Positions 6,183-14,218 are shown, numbered from the stretch's first letter. The stretch: DNA of 40,991 nt from a virus (IMGVR_UViG_3300020595_002556:1-40991); one strand, 5' to 3'. A program made the numbers and translations. Notes: a model not told the origin generated them from the letters alone.

Positions 6183-8546
6183 TTAATGCCCTTCTGCCCA
6201 GTTATTAGCAATCTCTGGTGGTGCTTTTAAAGTTACTCCAGGTAGTTTAGTAGTATTCTCCATAATCTCTTGAACATAAGGAGCAAACATTTCTGCGTCT
6301 TTTTCATCAACGTTTACTATCAATTGATCATGCACTTGAGCTTGACATATAGCATCGATATTTAATTCTTTAGCTTTCTGATTAATCTTTAACGCTGCTC
6401 TATTTACTACTGCTGCTGCTAGAGACTGTAATTGAAAGTTAAGACAGTTATTAAGTCCATTACGGTAATCTCTATATGCTTGAAGCACTACGTCTTTTCC
6501 GTATGTTCGCTCTAGTTCTTTTCTAAATCTCCAATCCATCATCTTATCTTGAAACTTAATATAAGTCTTCTGAACTTTAGGTAGGTGTCTTACTCTACCA
6601 ACATAGTTTTTAATAAACCCATGAGCTTTTACTTGCAGTCTTGAATTTTCTCTCCATTCCTTAAGTTGAGGAAATCCATCTAGGTAACCCTGTACTAAAC
6701 GTTCAGCAGTTTTCTGATCTACTCCTAAGGTCATCTTTAAAGCATAAGCTTCCATACCGTATGCAATACCTAATGAATAGGCTTTAGCTTTGTTACGAGC
6801 TGGAGCATCTAGTTTCTTTAAGTAGTTAGGAGCACTTTTATCAGCTGAGACTCCGTTAGGGAACCTGGCAGTATCTTCGTTTAGCTTTTCAGTCTTAATA
6901 GCAACCGTAGAATAAAAATCCCAGTTCTTATTAAAGATCTCCTGTAAAGCTTTATCTCCTGTTACTGAAGCAAAGCAGTGAGGTTCTAGAGATTCATAAT
7001 CGGCATCAATAACCTTTCTACCATTTCCGGCAATAAGAAACTTTCTTACTACGTTTACATATTTCATAATGATAGGAGCTTCTTCTCCTTCTTCTAGAGG
7101 TTTAGGTAGTTGCTGAGCATCAGATCCATAACGACCGGATACAGTTCCGTTCTGCTTAAAGTAGAAGTAGTATCTTCCATCTTCTTGACGATCTCTAAAT
7201 CTATCTACATAAGTAGATTTAATTTTAAGTAACCTATTATATACTCTTAAATTCTCTGCCCATGGATATTCCTTTGCTAATTCTTTAACCATATCCATAT
7301 CAAATTTAGCTCTACCAGATTTAGTATTAGCTCCTTTTACTTTAGGCTCTATACCCATATACTTAAATACGATTTCACCTAAATGCTTTTTTGATTGAAT
7401 ATTAATATACTCTCCGTCATTAGACTCTTTCCACATCGCCATAGAAATCCTAACTTTTTCTACATCTTCTAATATAGACTCATCTCCGGTTAGTAAAAAC
7501 TCTCTAACAAGTCTTTCCTTATCATTAGAAGGTTCAAAAGCTTCTATATTCTTCTGAGTAAGAGAATACTTTCCAGTCTTTTCGCTTTTAGGTAAAGGTA
7601 TTGAGTATCTAGTTATTAAGTTCTGAGCCCAATTACCTTTATGAGAAACAGGGAAGTTAGTCATAGCAGTTGCAACTACCCACTCTTTTACTTCTGTAAT
7701 ATCGAGAAGAGATTTCATTACTATTTCCTTATTAGCTTTTTGATCCTCAACTATTTCGTTATATACTTTTTCAATAAGCTCTACATCTAAGTCGACTCCT
7801 GCTGCTTCCATAGGAACAGTAACTTCACGGTATATAGGCATTACTTCTTCTTCAAAGAAAAACTTCTCTAAACCTTCTTCTTTTAACTTCTTTAAATATA
7901 AATTACATATACGTAAAGTTAAATCCGTATCCGCTGATGCATACTTACTTAGTATGTCTAGGTCTGCTTTAAATATTTCATATAATACTTTAGTAGTAGA
8001 ACCTCCGTTACTTTTAATAGATTCTTTCAGCTCTATCTGCTCTTTGTTAGCAGCTTCTTGTACATCTAGTCCTAGTTCCTTTTGGTTCATTATAGCAATA
8101 GACTTTAACCCGAAAGGATTACCAAATCCAAAAGCACCTTCCTCATAGACTGTATGAACTAATAAACCTGTATCTACATAAACACTAGGTAATAAGTCAA
8201 CTCCGAAATAATTCTTAATAAACTGAACGTCAAAGGAAGCATTATGGAATACTAATTTTTTACCTATTAAAAGTTTTAGTAAATTTTTAGATATTACCTC
8301 TGTAGATTTACCGTTTATTTCCTGTAGTACTAGCTCATCTTTCTCATAATCAAAAACTAAAGTAGGTAAATAAAAACCTACTCCTTCGTCTCCAGAAACA
8401 GACCACCCGATAATTTTATTCTTACGAGGGTTAAGACCGGTAGTCTCAGTATCGACTGCTATTACATCTGAGTCTAGGATATGTTGATGAAGTAATTTTA
8501 AGGTCTCTTCATCTTGAACCGTATAGTACTTTTTTTCTAATTGCAT
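6183..8546 (-). CDS. polA: DNA polymerase I (family A) with 3'-5' exonuclease
   Basis: A 787-residue polymerase, presumably the replicative enzyme. The exonuclease motifs are intact: DTET at 32-35, FHNASFD near 100-106 and YASADTD with D206. In the polymerase domain TVSGRYGS (468-475) matches the TGR motif, IDADYESLEPH (513-523) is motif A with D516, RNKAKAYSLGIAYG (584-597) is motif B, and QVHDQ (737-741) is motif C. The usual HDE of motif C is HDQ here. There is no 5' nuclease domain; a separate one is at 23204-24238. An early-type -10 lies 24 bases upstream. A family A polymerase beside T4-type gp32, UvsX and tail genes shows a mosaic replication module. Confidence 0.95.
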   Translation of the reverse strand: MQLEKKYYTVQDEETLKLLHQHILDSDVIAVDTETTGLNPRKNKIIGWSVSGDEGVGFYLPTLVFDYEKDELVLQEINGKSTEVISKNLLKLLIGKKLVFHNASFDVQFIKNYFGVDLLPSVYVDTGLLVHTVYEEGAFGFGNPFGLKSIAIMNQKELGLDVQEAANKEQIELKESIKSNGGSTTKVLYEIFKADLDILSKYASADTDLTLRICNLYLKKLKEEGLEKFFFEEEVMPIYREVTVPMEAAGVDLDVELIEKVYNEIVEDQKANKEIVMKSLLDITEVKEWVVATAMTNFPVSHKGNWAQNLITRYSIPLPKSEKTGKYSLTQKNIEAFEPSNDKERLVREFLLTGDESILEDVEKVRISMAMWKESNDGEYINIQSKKHLGEIVFKYMGIEPKVKGANTKSGRAKFDMDMVKELAKEYPWAENLRVYNRLLKIKSTYVDRFRDRQEDGRYYFYFKQNGTVSGRYGSDAQQLPKPLEEGEEAPIIMKYVNVVRKFLIAGNGRKVIDADYESLEPHCFASVTGDKALQEIFNKNWDFYSTVAIKTEKLNEDTARFPNGVSADKSAPNYLKKLDAPARNKAKAYSLGIAYGMEAYALKMTLGVDQKTAERLVQGYLDGFPQLKEWRENSRLQVKAHGFIKNYVGRVRHLPKVQKTYIKFQDKMMDWRFRKELERTYGKDVVLQAYRDYRNGLNNCLNFQLQSLAAAVVNRAALKINQKAKELNIDAICQAQVHDQLIVNVDEKDAEMFAPYVQEIMENTTKLPGVTLKAPPEIANNWAEGH

Positions 8547-8561
8547 ATATAACCGTTTTAT

Positions 8562-9107
8562 TTATTTAATAATATACGAAAAATTATTCAGAGTAAAAAA
8601 CTCTTGAACAGCTTTCTTTCCGTCTTTAATATTTAATTTATCTTGATACATTTTTTCTATAGTATCTAGTCTTGGAGTATAATCTACTTCTATATCATCA
8701 TCCATTTGAGTAATTTTTTCATCAAATGCTCTAGCATAGATCTCAAACTCTCCTTTAAACTCTTTTAAGAACTCATGCATTGCTGGTGATAGCCACCCTG
8801 TATTTGCTCCAGATCCTTGTAGATAGTTTCTTCCTATTCTCTGATAGCATTTCTGTGAGCATCCTACTTTAAAGAACTGTTGGGTTCCGGAAGGTGCTTT
8901 ATATACAATAAGGTATATTAACCTTTGCATTGGGAAGTCTTCTGGTACCATAGTAACATGGTCTTTTGTATCTCTTCTAACTTTTAATTTTAAAAAATAC
9001 TTATACCTATTTGCTTCTGTGATATGTTCTGTTAAAGCTCTTGTACTCTGCTCTACCTCTCTAGGAAGTACAAATGAATCTAAATATTTGAAATTTTTTG
9101 GTATCAT
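8562..9107 (-). CDS. Protein of unknown function, possibly GIY-YIG/T5orf172-like (181 aa)
   Basis: The central part reads RLIYLIVYKAP, then FFKVGCSQKCYQRIGRNYL. Such a short strand-loop-strand followed by FKVG-S and an Arg helix is reminiscent of the GIY-YIG-like T5orf172 fold. The match is partial and I cannot confirm the catalytic Tyr/Glu set, so this is a weak call. The C-terminal third is acidic. The ATG at 9107 overlaps the stop of the upstream small gene (ATGA), which indicates translational coupling. The polymerase promoter lies inside its 3' end. Confidence 0.55.
   Translation of the reverse strand: MIPKNFKYLDSFVLPREVEQSTRALTEHITEANRYKYFLKLKVRRDTKDHVTMVPEDFPMQRLIYLIVYKAPSGTQQFFKVGCSQKCYQRIGRNYLQGSGANTGWLSPAMHEFLKEFKGEFEIYARAFDEKITQMDDDIEVDYTPRLDTIEKMYQDKLNIKDGKKAVQEFFTLNNFSYIIK
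8571..8599 (-). promoter_or_regulatory. Early-type promoter of the DNA polymerase gene (weak -35)
   Basis: Minus strand: TTTTTA, 17 bases, TATATT preceded by CG. The -10 matches the family well; the -35 is poor. Confidence 0.5.
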
Positions 9108-9244
9108 CTCGATGTTATTTTTTTTAATCTTTCGTTAAATCGTTTCATTTCTTCTTTCAATGCTTTTTTGCCTGTGGATGATAACTTAGTATCTACCCTC
9201 TGGGCATATTGATTCTTCGCTTTTGAATATCCTGGGTGTTTCAT
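9104..9244 (-). CDS. Very small basic protein (46 aa)
   Basis: An ATG at 9244 opens a 46-residue frame, MKHPGYSKAKNQYAQRVDT at its start, rich in Lys and Arg, ending in an ATGA overlap with the next gene. The overlap and the lack of any other gene here support it. The composition suggests nucleic-acid binding, but no family is recognised. Confidence 0.55.
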   Translation of the reverse strand: MKHPGYSKAKNQYAQRVDTKLSSTGKKALKEEMKRFNERLKKITSR

Positions 9245-9254
9245 ATCTAAATTT

Positions 9255-9407
9255 TTAGTATATGTTATTAGTTTTAGTATTAAGTACCGAAGTAATTAAA
9301 TCGTCGCAAACCTCAGGAGATATTTTTCCGGATGATAATAGATCGTAGATAACTGTTGATAATGTTTCGTGTGAGTGAGTAATTACTCGAGAGTTTGAAT
9401 TTGTCAT
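9255..9407 (-). CDS. Small protein of unknown function (50 aa)
   Basis: I place the start at the ATG at 9407 (MTNSNSRVITHSHETL). The frame is open to 9464, but that extension would be encoded by the promoter at 9436-9464 itself, so it cannot be on the mRNA. The product is a short soluble protein containing one Cys and several Ser/Thr. No family is recognised. Confidence 0.55.
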   Translation of the reverse strand: MTNSNSRVITHSHETLSTVIYDLLSSGKISPEVCDDLITSVLNTKTNNIY

Positions 9408-9435
9408 AACCTTTATTGTTTTATTATTATACCTT

Positions 9436-9464
9436 AATATAAGAAAAATAACAATAGGATCCAA
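9436..9464 (-). promoter_or_regulatory. Early-type promoter
   Basis: Minus strand: TTGGAT, 17 bases, TATATT. It precedes the small genes at 9407 and 9244, with about 28 bases to the first ATG. Confidence 0.8.
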
Positions 9465-9472
9465 CTTTTTCC

Positions 9473-9730
9473 CTAGTATTCTCCGTAAAGATCGAACTTT
9501 TCTGGTTTAGGTTCTTCTATGGTTATCTCCTCTGTTTTTATAGCAAACAGTTTTCCATTCAAAGGTTCTAATCTGTAGTGACCTTTAAATTTAGTTTTAC
9601 GCATAAACTGAGTTAGGGTAGGTACTAAGCCATCGATAAGAGTTTCCTTATCAATGACTAGTTCCCATTTATCCCCTGGAGGGATCCTTTCTGCTATAAG
9701 TTCGTTATGTTCTACTATTTCTTTTTGCAT
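9473..9730 (-). CDS. Small protein of unknown function (85 aa)
   Basis: A mixed alpha/beta soluble protein (MQKEIVEHNELIAERIPPG... ending FDLYGEY). The ATG at 9730 is preferred; the TTG at 9733 is one codon upstream. It overlaps the preceding gene by 26 bases. It is the last gene of the run that starts with the P-loop kinase at 12138. No family is recognised. Confidence 0.6.
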   Translation of the reverse strand: MQKEIVEHNELIAERIPPGDKWELVIDKETLIDGLVPTLTQFMRKTKFKGHYRLEPLNGKLFAIKTEEITIEEPKPEKFDLYGEY

Positions 9731-9971
9731 CAAAATATTCTTTTAAGAATTCTTTTCTATATAACATTACATTACCGGTGTAGGCCTTATTGCTTATTTC
9801 TCTTACTCCCACTGGTTCTTTTTCTCTCAATGCTACTCTGTATACATCTTTTCCTAATTCCGGACCTGCTTTTTGTCCTAAGTAATCAAAAAGTGAATAT
9901 GTTGCATCTAGTGCTGATTTTCCGTTAAATTTTAAACTAGCAATCTCTTCTTGTAACTTTGTATTTTCCAT
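9705..9971 (-). CDS. Small protein of unknown function (88 aa)
   Basis: A helical, mildly basic protein with no recognisable motif (KSALDATYSLFDYLGQKAG in the first third). It starts one base after the queF stop codon and overlaps the following gene, so it is part of the same operon and may be linked to its metabolism. I do not recognise the family. Confidence 0.6.
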   Translation of the reverse strand: MENTKLQEEIASLKFNGKSALDATYSLFDYLGQKAGPELGKDVYRVALREKEPVGVREISNKAYTGNVMLYRKEFLKEYFDAKRNSRT

Positions 9972-9972
9972 A

Positions 9973-10884
9973 TTACTGTCTTAAGGTTTTTTCAATTCTA
10001 TAATCTGTGTGTGTAAAAAAGTCTGGTATAAATCTTGAATGCGTAGCTCTAATTGGGTTAATATCTAAACCACCTCTCCTAGTATATAGACATGATACCA
10101 TTAAATCATCTGGTTGATAAGCATCCATTAGATGTTTAAATACCATTTCGCAAATTTCTTCATGAAAGTGACTAACAGTTCTATGTGATACTATATACTT
10201 AGCTAGTGAATCTACTGCAGGTAAATTTTTACTATTCATTCTTATAAATACATCCCCCCAATCAGGTTGATTAGTTACTCTACAATTAGATCTTAATAGG
10301 TTAGATTTAAGTTTTATTTCCTTAGGAGTTTCAGAGGTATCTTCAATTAGGAGTTGAGATGCATCAGACTCAAAAGCTGTAAAGTCTATTTGATCTAAAT
10401 CCACTATCTCACCTAAATCTGAATATCCTTCAAAAGATAATGCTTTACCGTCATCTATATCGCTATAAAAGCTTACAGTCGTACTTGTTTCTAGTAATTT
10501 ATCTAGATCTTCTTTAACCTTAGCTTCTATTACAGCCATGCAATCCGCAGAATTATCTCCTAATCTGGTCATATTAAAAGAATTTAAATACAACTTAATC
10601 GATTTAGATTCTACGTGATATTCAGAATCGGAAGGACAAACAATCTTCAACATTCCTGCTACAGGTTGTCCTTTAGATGTAATTGCTGATACTTCATAAC
10701 AGTTCCAAGTATCTACTCCTACGAAGCTCTTATCGGTTAACCCGTAACCTTCTCTATTCAAGTACCTTGGTACTTTAACTAATAGTTCAGGTGAGTAGGT
10801 ATCTTTATACCCATCTCCACCGACTTTACCTAAATGCTTTGATGCAATTTCTACTACTTCTTGATAATTTTTTACGTCTGCCAT
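9973..10884 (-). CDS. queF: QueF, NADPH-dependent preQ0 reductase
   Basis: A 303-residue, two-domain (long-form) QueF. It reduces the nitrile of 7-cyano-7-deazaguanine (preQ0) to the amine preQ1. Substrate-binding VESKSIKLYLNSF lies at 91-103, the catalytic RSNCRVTNQPDWGD at 198-211 (Cys201, Asp208), HEE at 241-243 and GGLDINPIR at 271-279. Length and motif order match the E. coli-type enzyme rather than the short unimodular form. It follows the thermonuclease by three bases and shares an operon with mgsA and the P-loop kinase. With FolE, QueD, QueE and QueC in the window, it sets the product at preQ1 rather than preQ0. Confidence 0.94.
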   Translation of the reverse strand: MADVKNYQEVVEIASKHLGKVGGDGYKDTYSPELLVKVPRYLNREGYGLTDKSFVGVDTWNCYEVSAITSKGQPVAGMLKIVCPSDSEYHVESKSIKLYLNSFNMTRLGDNSADCMAVIEAKVKEDLDKLLETSTTVSFYSDIDDGKALSFEGYSDLGEIVDLDQIDFTAFESDASQLLIEDTSETPKEIKLKSNLLRSNCRVTNQPDWGDVFIRMNSKNLPAVDSLAKYIVSHRTVSHFHEEICEMVFKHLMDAYQPDDLMVSCLYTRRGGLDINPIRATHSRFIPDFFTHTDYRIEKTLRQ

Positions 10885-10887
10885 AAT

Positions 10888-11253
10888 TTAATTTTTAAAT
10901 GTTTGTTTTTTTCCACCCTCATATATATAAGCGTGTCCGTTTTCGATTAGTAGTTTGTTTAAAGAGGTTTCTTCTCCTTTTATAAAAATTTCAGCAAGTA
11001 CTCTTCCATACTTACCTTTACCGTGCGACTGAATGATAAACTTACCATCATTCATCTCTAGATACTTTTTTGTAAATGCTGAGGCTTCTAAGCCTTTTGC
11101 TTTTTCTTGTAAATCTCTTGTTCTCTTTTCCCAAGTATCAACTCCTTTAAATCTTAACCTTGCTTTAACCCAAGTATCAAAACCTAAATCGATCATCACA
11201 TCTGCAGTGTCTCCGTCGACTACTCTTACTAATTTTGCTCCGTATCTATACAT
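10888..11253 (-). CDS. Staphylococcal nuclease-like (thermonuclease) protein
   Basis: A 121-residue SNase-fold nuclease. VVDGDTADVMIDLG near 10-23, ARLRFKGVDTWE near 31-42 (Arg and Glu of the active site), GKYGRVLAEI near 79-88 (second active Arg) and LLIENGHAYIY near 100-110 follow the family order. SNases are Ca-dependent and cleave DNA or RNA at phosphodiester bonds. There is no signal peptide, so it acts inside the cell, for example on host DNA. It overlaps mgsA by eight bases and precedes queF. The phage genome may be protected by its modified base, but that link is inference. Confidence 0.88.
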   Translation of the reverse strand: MYRYGAKLVRVVDGDTADVMIDLGFDTWVKARLRFKGVDTWEKRTRDLQEKAKGLEASAFTKKYLEMNDGKFIIQSHGKGKYGRVLAEIFIKGEETSLNKLLIENGHAYIYEGGKKQTFKN

Positions 11254-11623
11254 TTTTACTTTTAAAATATTTAATCATTATATGCCCACTTTTATAGTTC
11301 GTTGCCAATGGTACATTGTGTACGTCACATAACCTCATTAACATACTTATATCCACATCGTGAGGGTGTTTATCTAATGGGTCTCTAAAAAAGAGTACCC
11401 CATCTATTTCTCCACGAGTAACCATCGCTCCAATTTGAGCATCTCCACCTAAGGGTCCGCTTTGTACTAGTTCTACTTTTAAACCAGCATGTTGTATTCT
11501 AGTACCTGTAGTTCCTGTGCCTACTAAATCAACGTCTTTACGTTTGAAAAAATCCATACGTTTCATCACAAAAGCAACCATATCTGCTTTTTTTCCATCG
11601 TGTGCTATAAGTGCTAATTTCAT
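11246..11623 (-). CDS. mgsA: Methylglyoxal synthase
   Basis: A 125-residue enzyme of the MgsA family, which converts dihydroxyacetone phosphate to methylglyoxal and phosphate. Signature segments are LIAHDGKK (5-12), GTGTTGT (35-41), SGPLGGDAQIGAM (55-67), FFRDPLDKHPHDVD (78-91) and VPLATN (104-109). The residues that correspond to E. coli Asp71, Asp91, His98 and Asp101 are all present (Asp61, Asp81, His88, Asp91 here) at a constant offset. It is slightly shorter than the bacterial enzyme at the N-terminus. It overlaps the kinase gene by four bases and the nuclease gene by eight, so it is expressed with the nucleotide genes. A phage copy is unexpected; the role is open. Confidence 0.9.
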   Translation of the reverse strand: MKLALIAHDGKKADMVAFVMKRMDFFKRKDVDLVGTGTTGTRIQHAGLKVELVQSGPLGGDAQIGAMVTRGEIDGVLFFRDPLDKHPHDVDISMLMRLCDVHNVPLATNYKSGHIMIKYFKSKNV

Positions 11624-12138
11624 TTTATAAATTTCATTATTTGTTCTACTCTTTGCATAGGAGAACCAGTTATAGTTAGGTAAGGTTGACGTACTCGATC
11701 TAATACTGCTTTAAATTCTTCATCCACTTCCTTTCTCCATTCTTCACTAATACTTCTTACTCCATCATCTACTGAGTCAAATTCAATAGGGAAGTATATA
11801 TAATGAGTATATTCGTTTTTAACTCTATTCCAAGTATCTTCTATATAGTGAAACGTATGAGAAGTAACTCCTTTCATAAATTTAGTATAAACTACAACAT
11901 CCATATAACATCTATCTAATACTAAATTATAAGGTTGAAGTAACGCCTCTAGATGAAAACTACTAATAGCTAACTGAGTAGCACAGGTACCTTCTTCATT
12001 TATAGGAAATCCGTAACTACCTACAGTTCTAGTAGATTCATTAATAAATTCGTATTTAGGTAATTTATTTTTTAGTAATTCATATACAGTAGTCTTACCC
12101 GTACTACTTGCTCCAACTAATGCTATTCTTTTTATCAT
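11620..12138 (-). CDS. P-loop kinase, NadR/AAA_28-like
   Basis: A 172-residue ATPase with Walker A GASSTGKTT (9-17), an ExxR element (NESTRTVG near 34-41) and a lid region with DRCYMD near 74-79. This arrangement fits the AAA_28 group, which includes the ribosylnicotinamide-kinase domain of NadR. It could phosphorylate a nucleoside (for example a nicotinamide riboside or a deoxynucleoside); the substrate cannot be told from sequence. It is the first gene of an operon with mgsA, the nuclease and queF, under the promoter at 12155-12183. Confidence 0.78.
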   Translation of the reverse strand: MIKRIALVGASSTGKTTVYELLKNKLPKYEFINESTRTVGSYGFPINEEGTCATQLAISSFHLEALLQPYNLVLDRCYMDVVVYTKFMKGVTSHTFHYIEDTWNRVKNEYTHYIYFPIEFDSVDDGVRSISEEWRKEVDEEFKAVLDRVRQPYLTITGSPMQRVEQIMKFIK

Positions 12139-12154
12139 TTAAAACCTTTTATTT

Positions 12155-12183
12155 AATATAAGAAAAAAAATGTTATAAACCAA
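12155..12183 (-). promoter_or_regulatory. Early-type promoter of the kinase-mgsA-nuclease-queF operon
   Basis: Minus strand: TTGGTT, 17 bases, TATATT. It overlaps the 3' end of the formyltransferase gene. Confidence 0.75.
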
Positions 12184-12715
12184 ATACTTTCTTTAAAAAT
12201 ATAGTCCACATGTATAATGATCTATCTCTAAATACCTTCCACATTTCTTCTTCTGTAATCTTAAAAGCATTAAATCTTTCTTCTGCTATTATTTTACCTT
12301 CATCAACTCCTGCATCGACTATATGGAGCACACATCCCATAACTGGGTATTTTCCTTTAAATGCTCTAATCTGTGGGTCTTTACCTTTAAGTTCTGGGTA
12401 TTCCGTTATTAGTCCTGGGTGTCCGTTAAATATAGAAAACTTTTCGCATATTTCTTTCGGCATAATACGTAACCAGCCATGCAAGGTAATTATTGCTTCC
12501 GGAAAATACACTAATACTTCTTCATAATCTTCTAAAGTAGGTTTATTAGGTAACGTAAAGAAACCTTTTTCCACTATTCTAGGATCTATATCTCTTAGAC
12601 TTTCAGGTCTCTCGTTAGTATAAATTCTATCAGGCCATTTACCAAGTGACTTAGCTAAATCAGCTATTTCTCCTCCAGTCTGACTAAAGAATGCTATCCA
12701 GGGCTTAGTTACCAT
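12173..12715 (-). CDS. Formyltransferase of the PurN/Fmt family, candidate modifier of preQ1 in DNA
   Basis: A 180-residue protein with the folate-dependent formyltransferase core. NGHPGLI at 97-103 supplies the catalytic Asn97 and His99, and GCVLHIVDAGVDEGKII (127-143) supplies the Asp, matching the N-H-D triad of GAR transformylase. The first ~95 residues are a Rossmann-like half. Its ATG overlaps the dpdA stop by 11 bases, so the two are co-translated. I infer that it formylates the aminomethyl group of preQ1, free or in DNA. I recall a report of formylated preQ1 in a Flavobacterium phage with an enzyme named DpdN, but cannot verify it here. Purine synthesis is the alternative. Confidence 0.82.
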   Translation of the reverse strand: MVTKPWIAFFSQTGGEIADLAKSLGKWPDRIYTNERPESLRDIDPRIVEKGFFTLPNKPTLEDYEEVLVYFPEAIITLHGWLRIMPKEICEKFSIFNGHPGLITEYPELKGKDPQIRAFKGKYPVMGCVLHIVDAGVDEGKIIAEERFNAFKITEEEMWKVFRDRSLYMWTIFLKKVFGL

Positions 12716-13502
12716 TTGTAAACCATTTAAATTTTTGAATATTATTTAAGATTAAATTACTATCTTCTACTTTATAATTAATTAATTCAAATAACTTCTG
12801 TCTTTGTTTGTCCCATAATCCGTCTGTTTCGTATCTAATATTTAAAATACCATGAACAACTGGGTTTGATGTATCCAACGAATATATCCAATCGTAATCT
12901 GAGTTTTTATAGAAAGCAAATTCTTGAGGTAGTCCGCAACCTAATAGGTGATGAGGTTTATCTTTATTAATAACACCGTCTTTAAGTAAATCTCCTAGTA
13001 ACTTAACACGTCCTAGCATCCAACTAACGTACCTGTTAGGGTGAGGACAAGACTTAGTGTAATACGAATAATCAAATGATATAGCTATCATATCAACATC
13101 TGCTTCTTTATTCATATAGTTATAACAATCTACAATTTCATCATAAGTCTTACCTTGAATTACTCCGATTTTACCGCTTCCTTCATACCCTAATCCTTTA
13201 TTATTCCAATCCTCCATTTGTTTACAAGTTCTGTCAGCATCCTCTAAAGCATCCGGAACAATATACCAGGTAGGTTTAATATCTTTAACCCATTTGTCAA
13301 ACTTTATTGCATCAAATGCCTCTTCTAATTCAAATATAGAATTATCTAATATTACTTCTCGACCGTTTTTAATTGCAGCTCTAAATTGTTCAAGGTATTC
13401 TTTATCTTCTTCAAAAAGATGAACTAATGCATAATCATAATCTGTATGTTTCTGTACTTCGTTAAAAATACTTTTAGGACTTTCGTGTGCTATTTTTATC
13501 AT
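12705..13502 (-). CDS. dpdA: DpdA-like DNA-guanine transglycosylase (TGT superfamily)
   Basis: A 265-residue TIM-barrel protein related to tRNA-guanine transglycosylase. LDNSIFE (52-58) occupies the place of the DSGGFQ motif, followed by IVPDALEDADRT (81-92), IGVIQGKTYDE (112-122), HHLLGCGLP (184-192) and YSLDTSNPV (207-215), whose Asp210 fits the nucleophile position. The zinc site of tRNA-type TGT is not visible. In phages DpdA exchanges guanine in DNA for a 7-deazaguanine base. Its neighbours (FolE, MazG-like, formyltransferase) and the separate Que genes strongly support this over tRNA modification. It overlaps both the small gene upstream and the formyltransferase downstream. Confidence 0.85.
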   Translation of the reverse strand: MIKIAHESPKSIFNEVQKHTDYDYALVHLFEEDKEYLEQFRAAIKNGREVILDNSIFELEEAFDAIKFDKWVKDIKPTWYIVPDALEDADRTCKQMEDWNNKGLGYEGSGKIGVIQGKTYDEIVDCYNYMNKEADVDMIAISFDYSYYTKSCPHPNRYVSWMLGRVKLLGDLLKDGVINKDKPHHLLGCGLPQEFAFYKNSDYDWIYSLDTSNPVVHGILNIRYETDGLWDKQRQKLFELINYKVEDSNLILNNIQKFKWFTNGN

Positions 13503-13704
13503 TTAATTCTTCTAATGTTGGGTTTAAACTCGTTAATTCTACTGATAGGTTATTTATTGCTTCGTCTAAAGCATTTAATAATTCTTGTGAATCATCTTCG
13601 TATGCTTCTTGTACTGCTTGTACTGCTGTTGAAAAAGGTACCATATACATTTTATGTGTTTCAATATAAACTTTATGGTCTTCTAAATTAATTTTATTGC
13701 TCAT
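13474..13704 (-). CDS. Small protein of unknown function (76 aa)
   Basis: An acidic, helical protein (PFSTAVQAVQEAYEDDSQEL in the middle). It overlaps dpdA by 29 bases and the MazG-like gene by 11, so it is translated within the same operon and could be a partner of either. No motif or family is recognised. Confidence 0.6.
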   Translation of the reverse strand: MSNKINLEDHKVYIETHKMYMVPFSTAVQAVQEAYEDDSQELLNALDEAINNLSVELTSLNPTLEELNDKNSTRKS

Positions 13705-14218
13705 TGAAAAATTGTTTTAAGTTAGGTCTGTAGTAATTTATGCTTTTCATTACTTTTTTATCACGTGTTCTATAGACAACATAAGCATCTCCAACCCTTT
13801 CGTAGTGACACGGTTCCTTTTGCTCAGTTGCTCTAAGTTCCACAGTTTCTTGTGCTTCCTCTTCGCTTGAACAAGCCTTTGACATATTCGACCCTTGTAC
13901 TTCAAGATACGCTGGCCATATCTTATCTTTAAGACCGTGAAGCATAGTTCCGTTACCAAGCGAGACATAGGCAATGTCACATAAAGCATCAAGAACCTCA
14001 ACAATATCACCTGCTTCACAGGCAGCTTTGTATTCTTCAAGCTCTTCAAGGATGAAATCATATACAAATTGCCAATCTTTTTTCTCAGGTATGTTAGGTA
14101 CATAGTTATTAGGTTTACCAAATGTTTCGTTAAATTGTTCTACTTCCGATACAAACGGTACGTATGCATCAACTTTTTGACTATCTAGTTCTGGAAATAA
14201 TGATAATTGTTTGTTCAT
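13694..14218 (-). CDS. MazG-like nucleotide pyrophosphohydrolase
   Basis: A 174-residue protein. The helical ILEELEEYKAACEAGD (51-66) followed by EVLDALCDIAYVSLGNG (69-85) carries the EExxE...ExxD metal-binding pattern of the MazG/phosphoribosyl-ATP pyrophosphohydrolase superfamily, and the later EVQGSNMSKA is also typical of this phage subgroup. These enzymes hydrolyse NTPs or dNTPs to monophosphates. In an operon with FolE and DpdA it might clear a nucleotide pool, but the substrate is unknown. It follows folE by four bases. Confidence 0.82.
   Translation of the reverse strand: MNKQLSLFPELDSQKVDAYVPFVSEVEQFNETFGKPNNYVPNIPEKKDWQFVYDFILEELEEYKAACEAGDIVEVLDALCDIAYVSLGNGTMLHGLKDKIWPAYLEVQGSNMSKACSSEEEAQETVELRATEQKEPCHYERVGDAYVVYRTRDKKVMKSINYYRPNLKQFFNEQ

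Noticed and set aside
9408-9464. Upstream extension of the small gene at 9255 to a start at 9464
   Set aside because: The extension coincides with the promoter at 9436-9464, so it would not be transcribed.
13750-14121. A 123-codon minus-strand frame
   Set aside because: It is out of frame inside the MazG-like gene, whose own frame carries clear family motifs.
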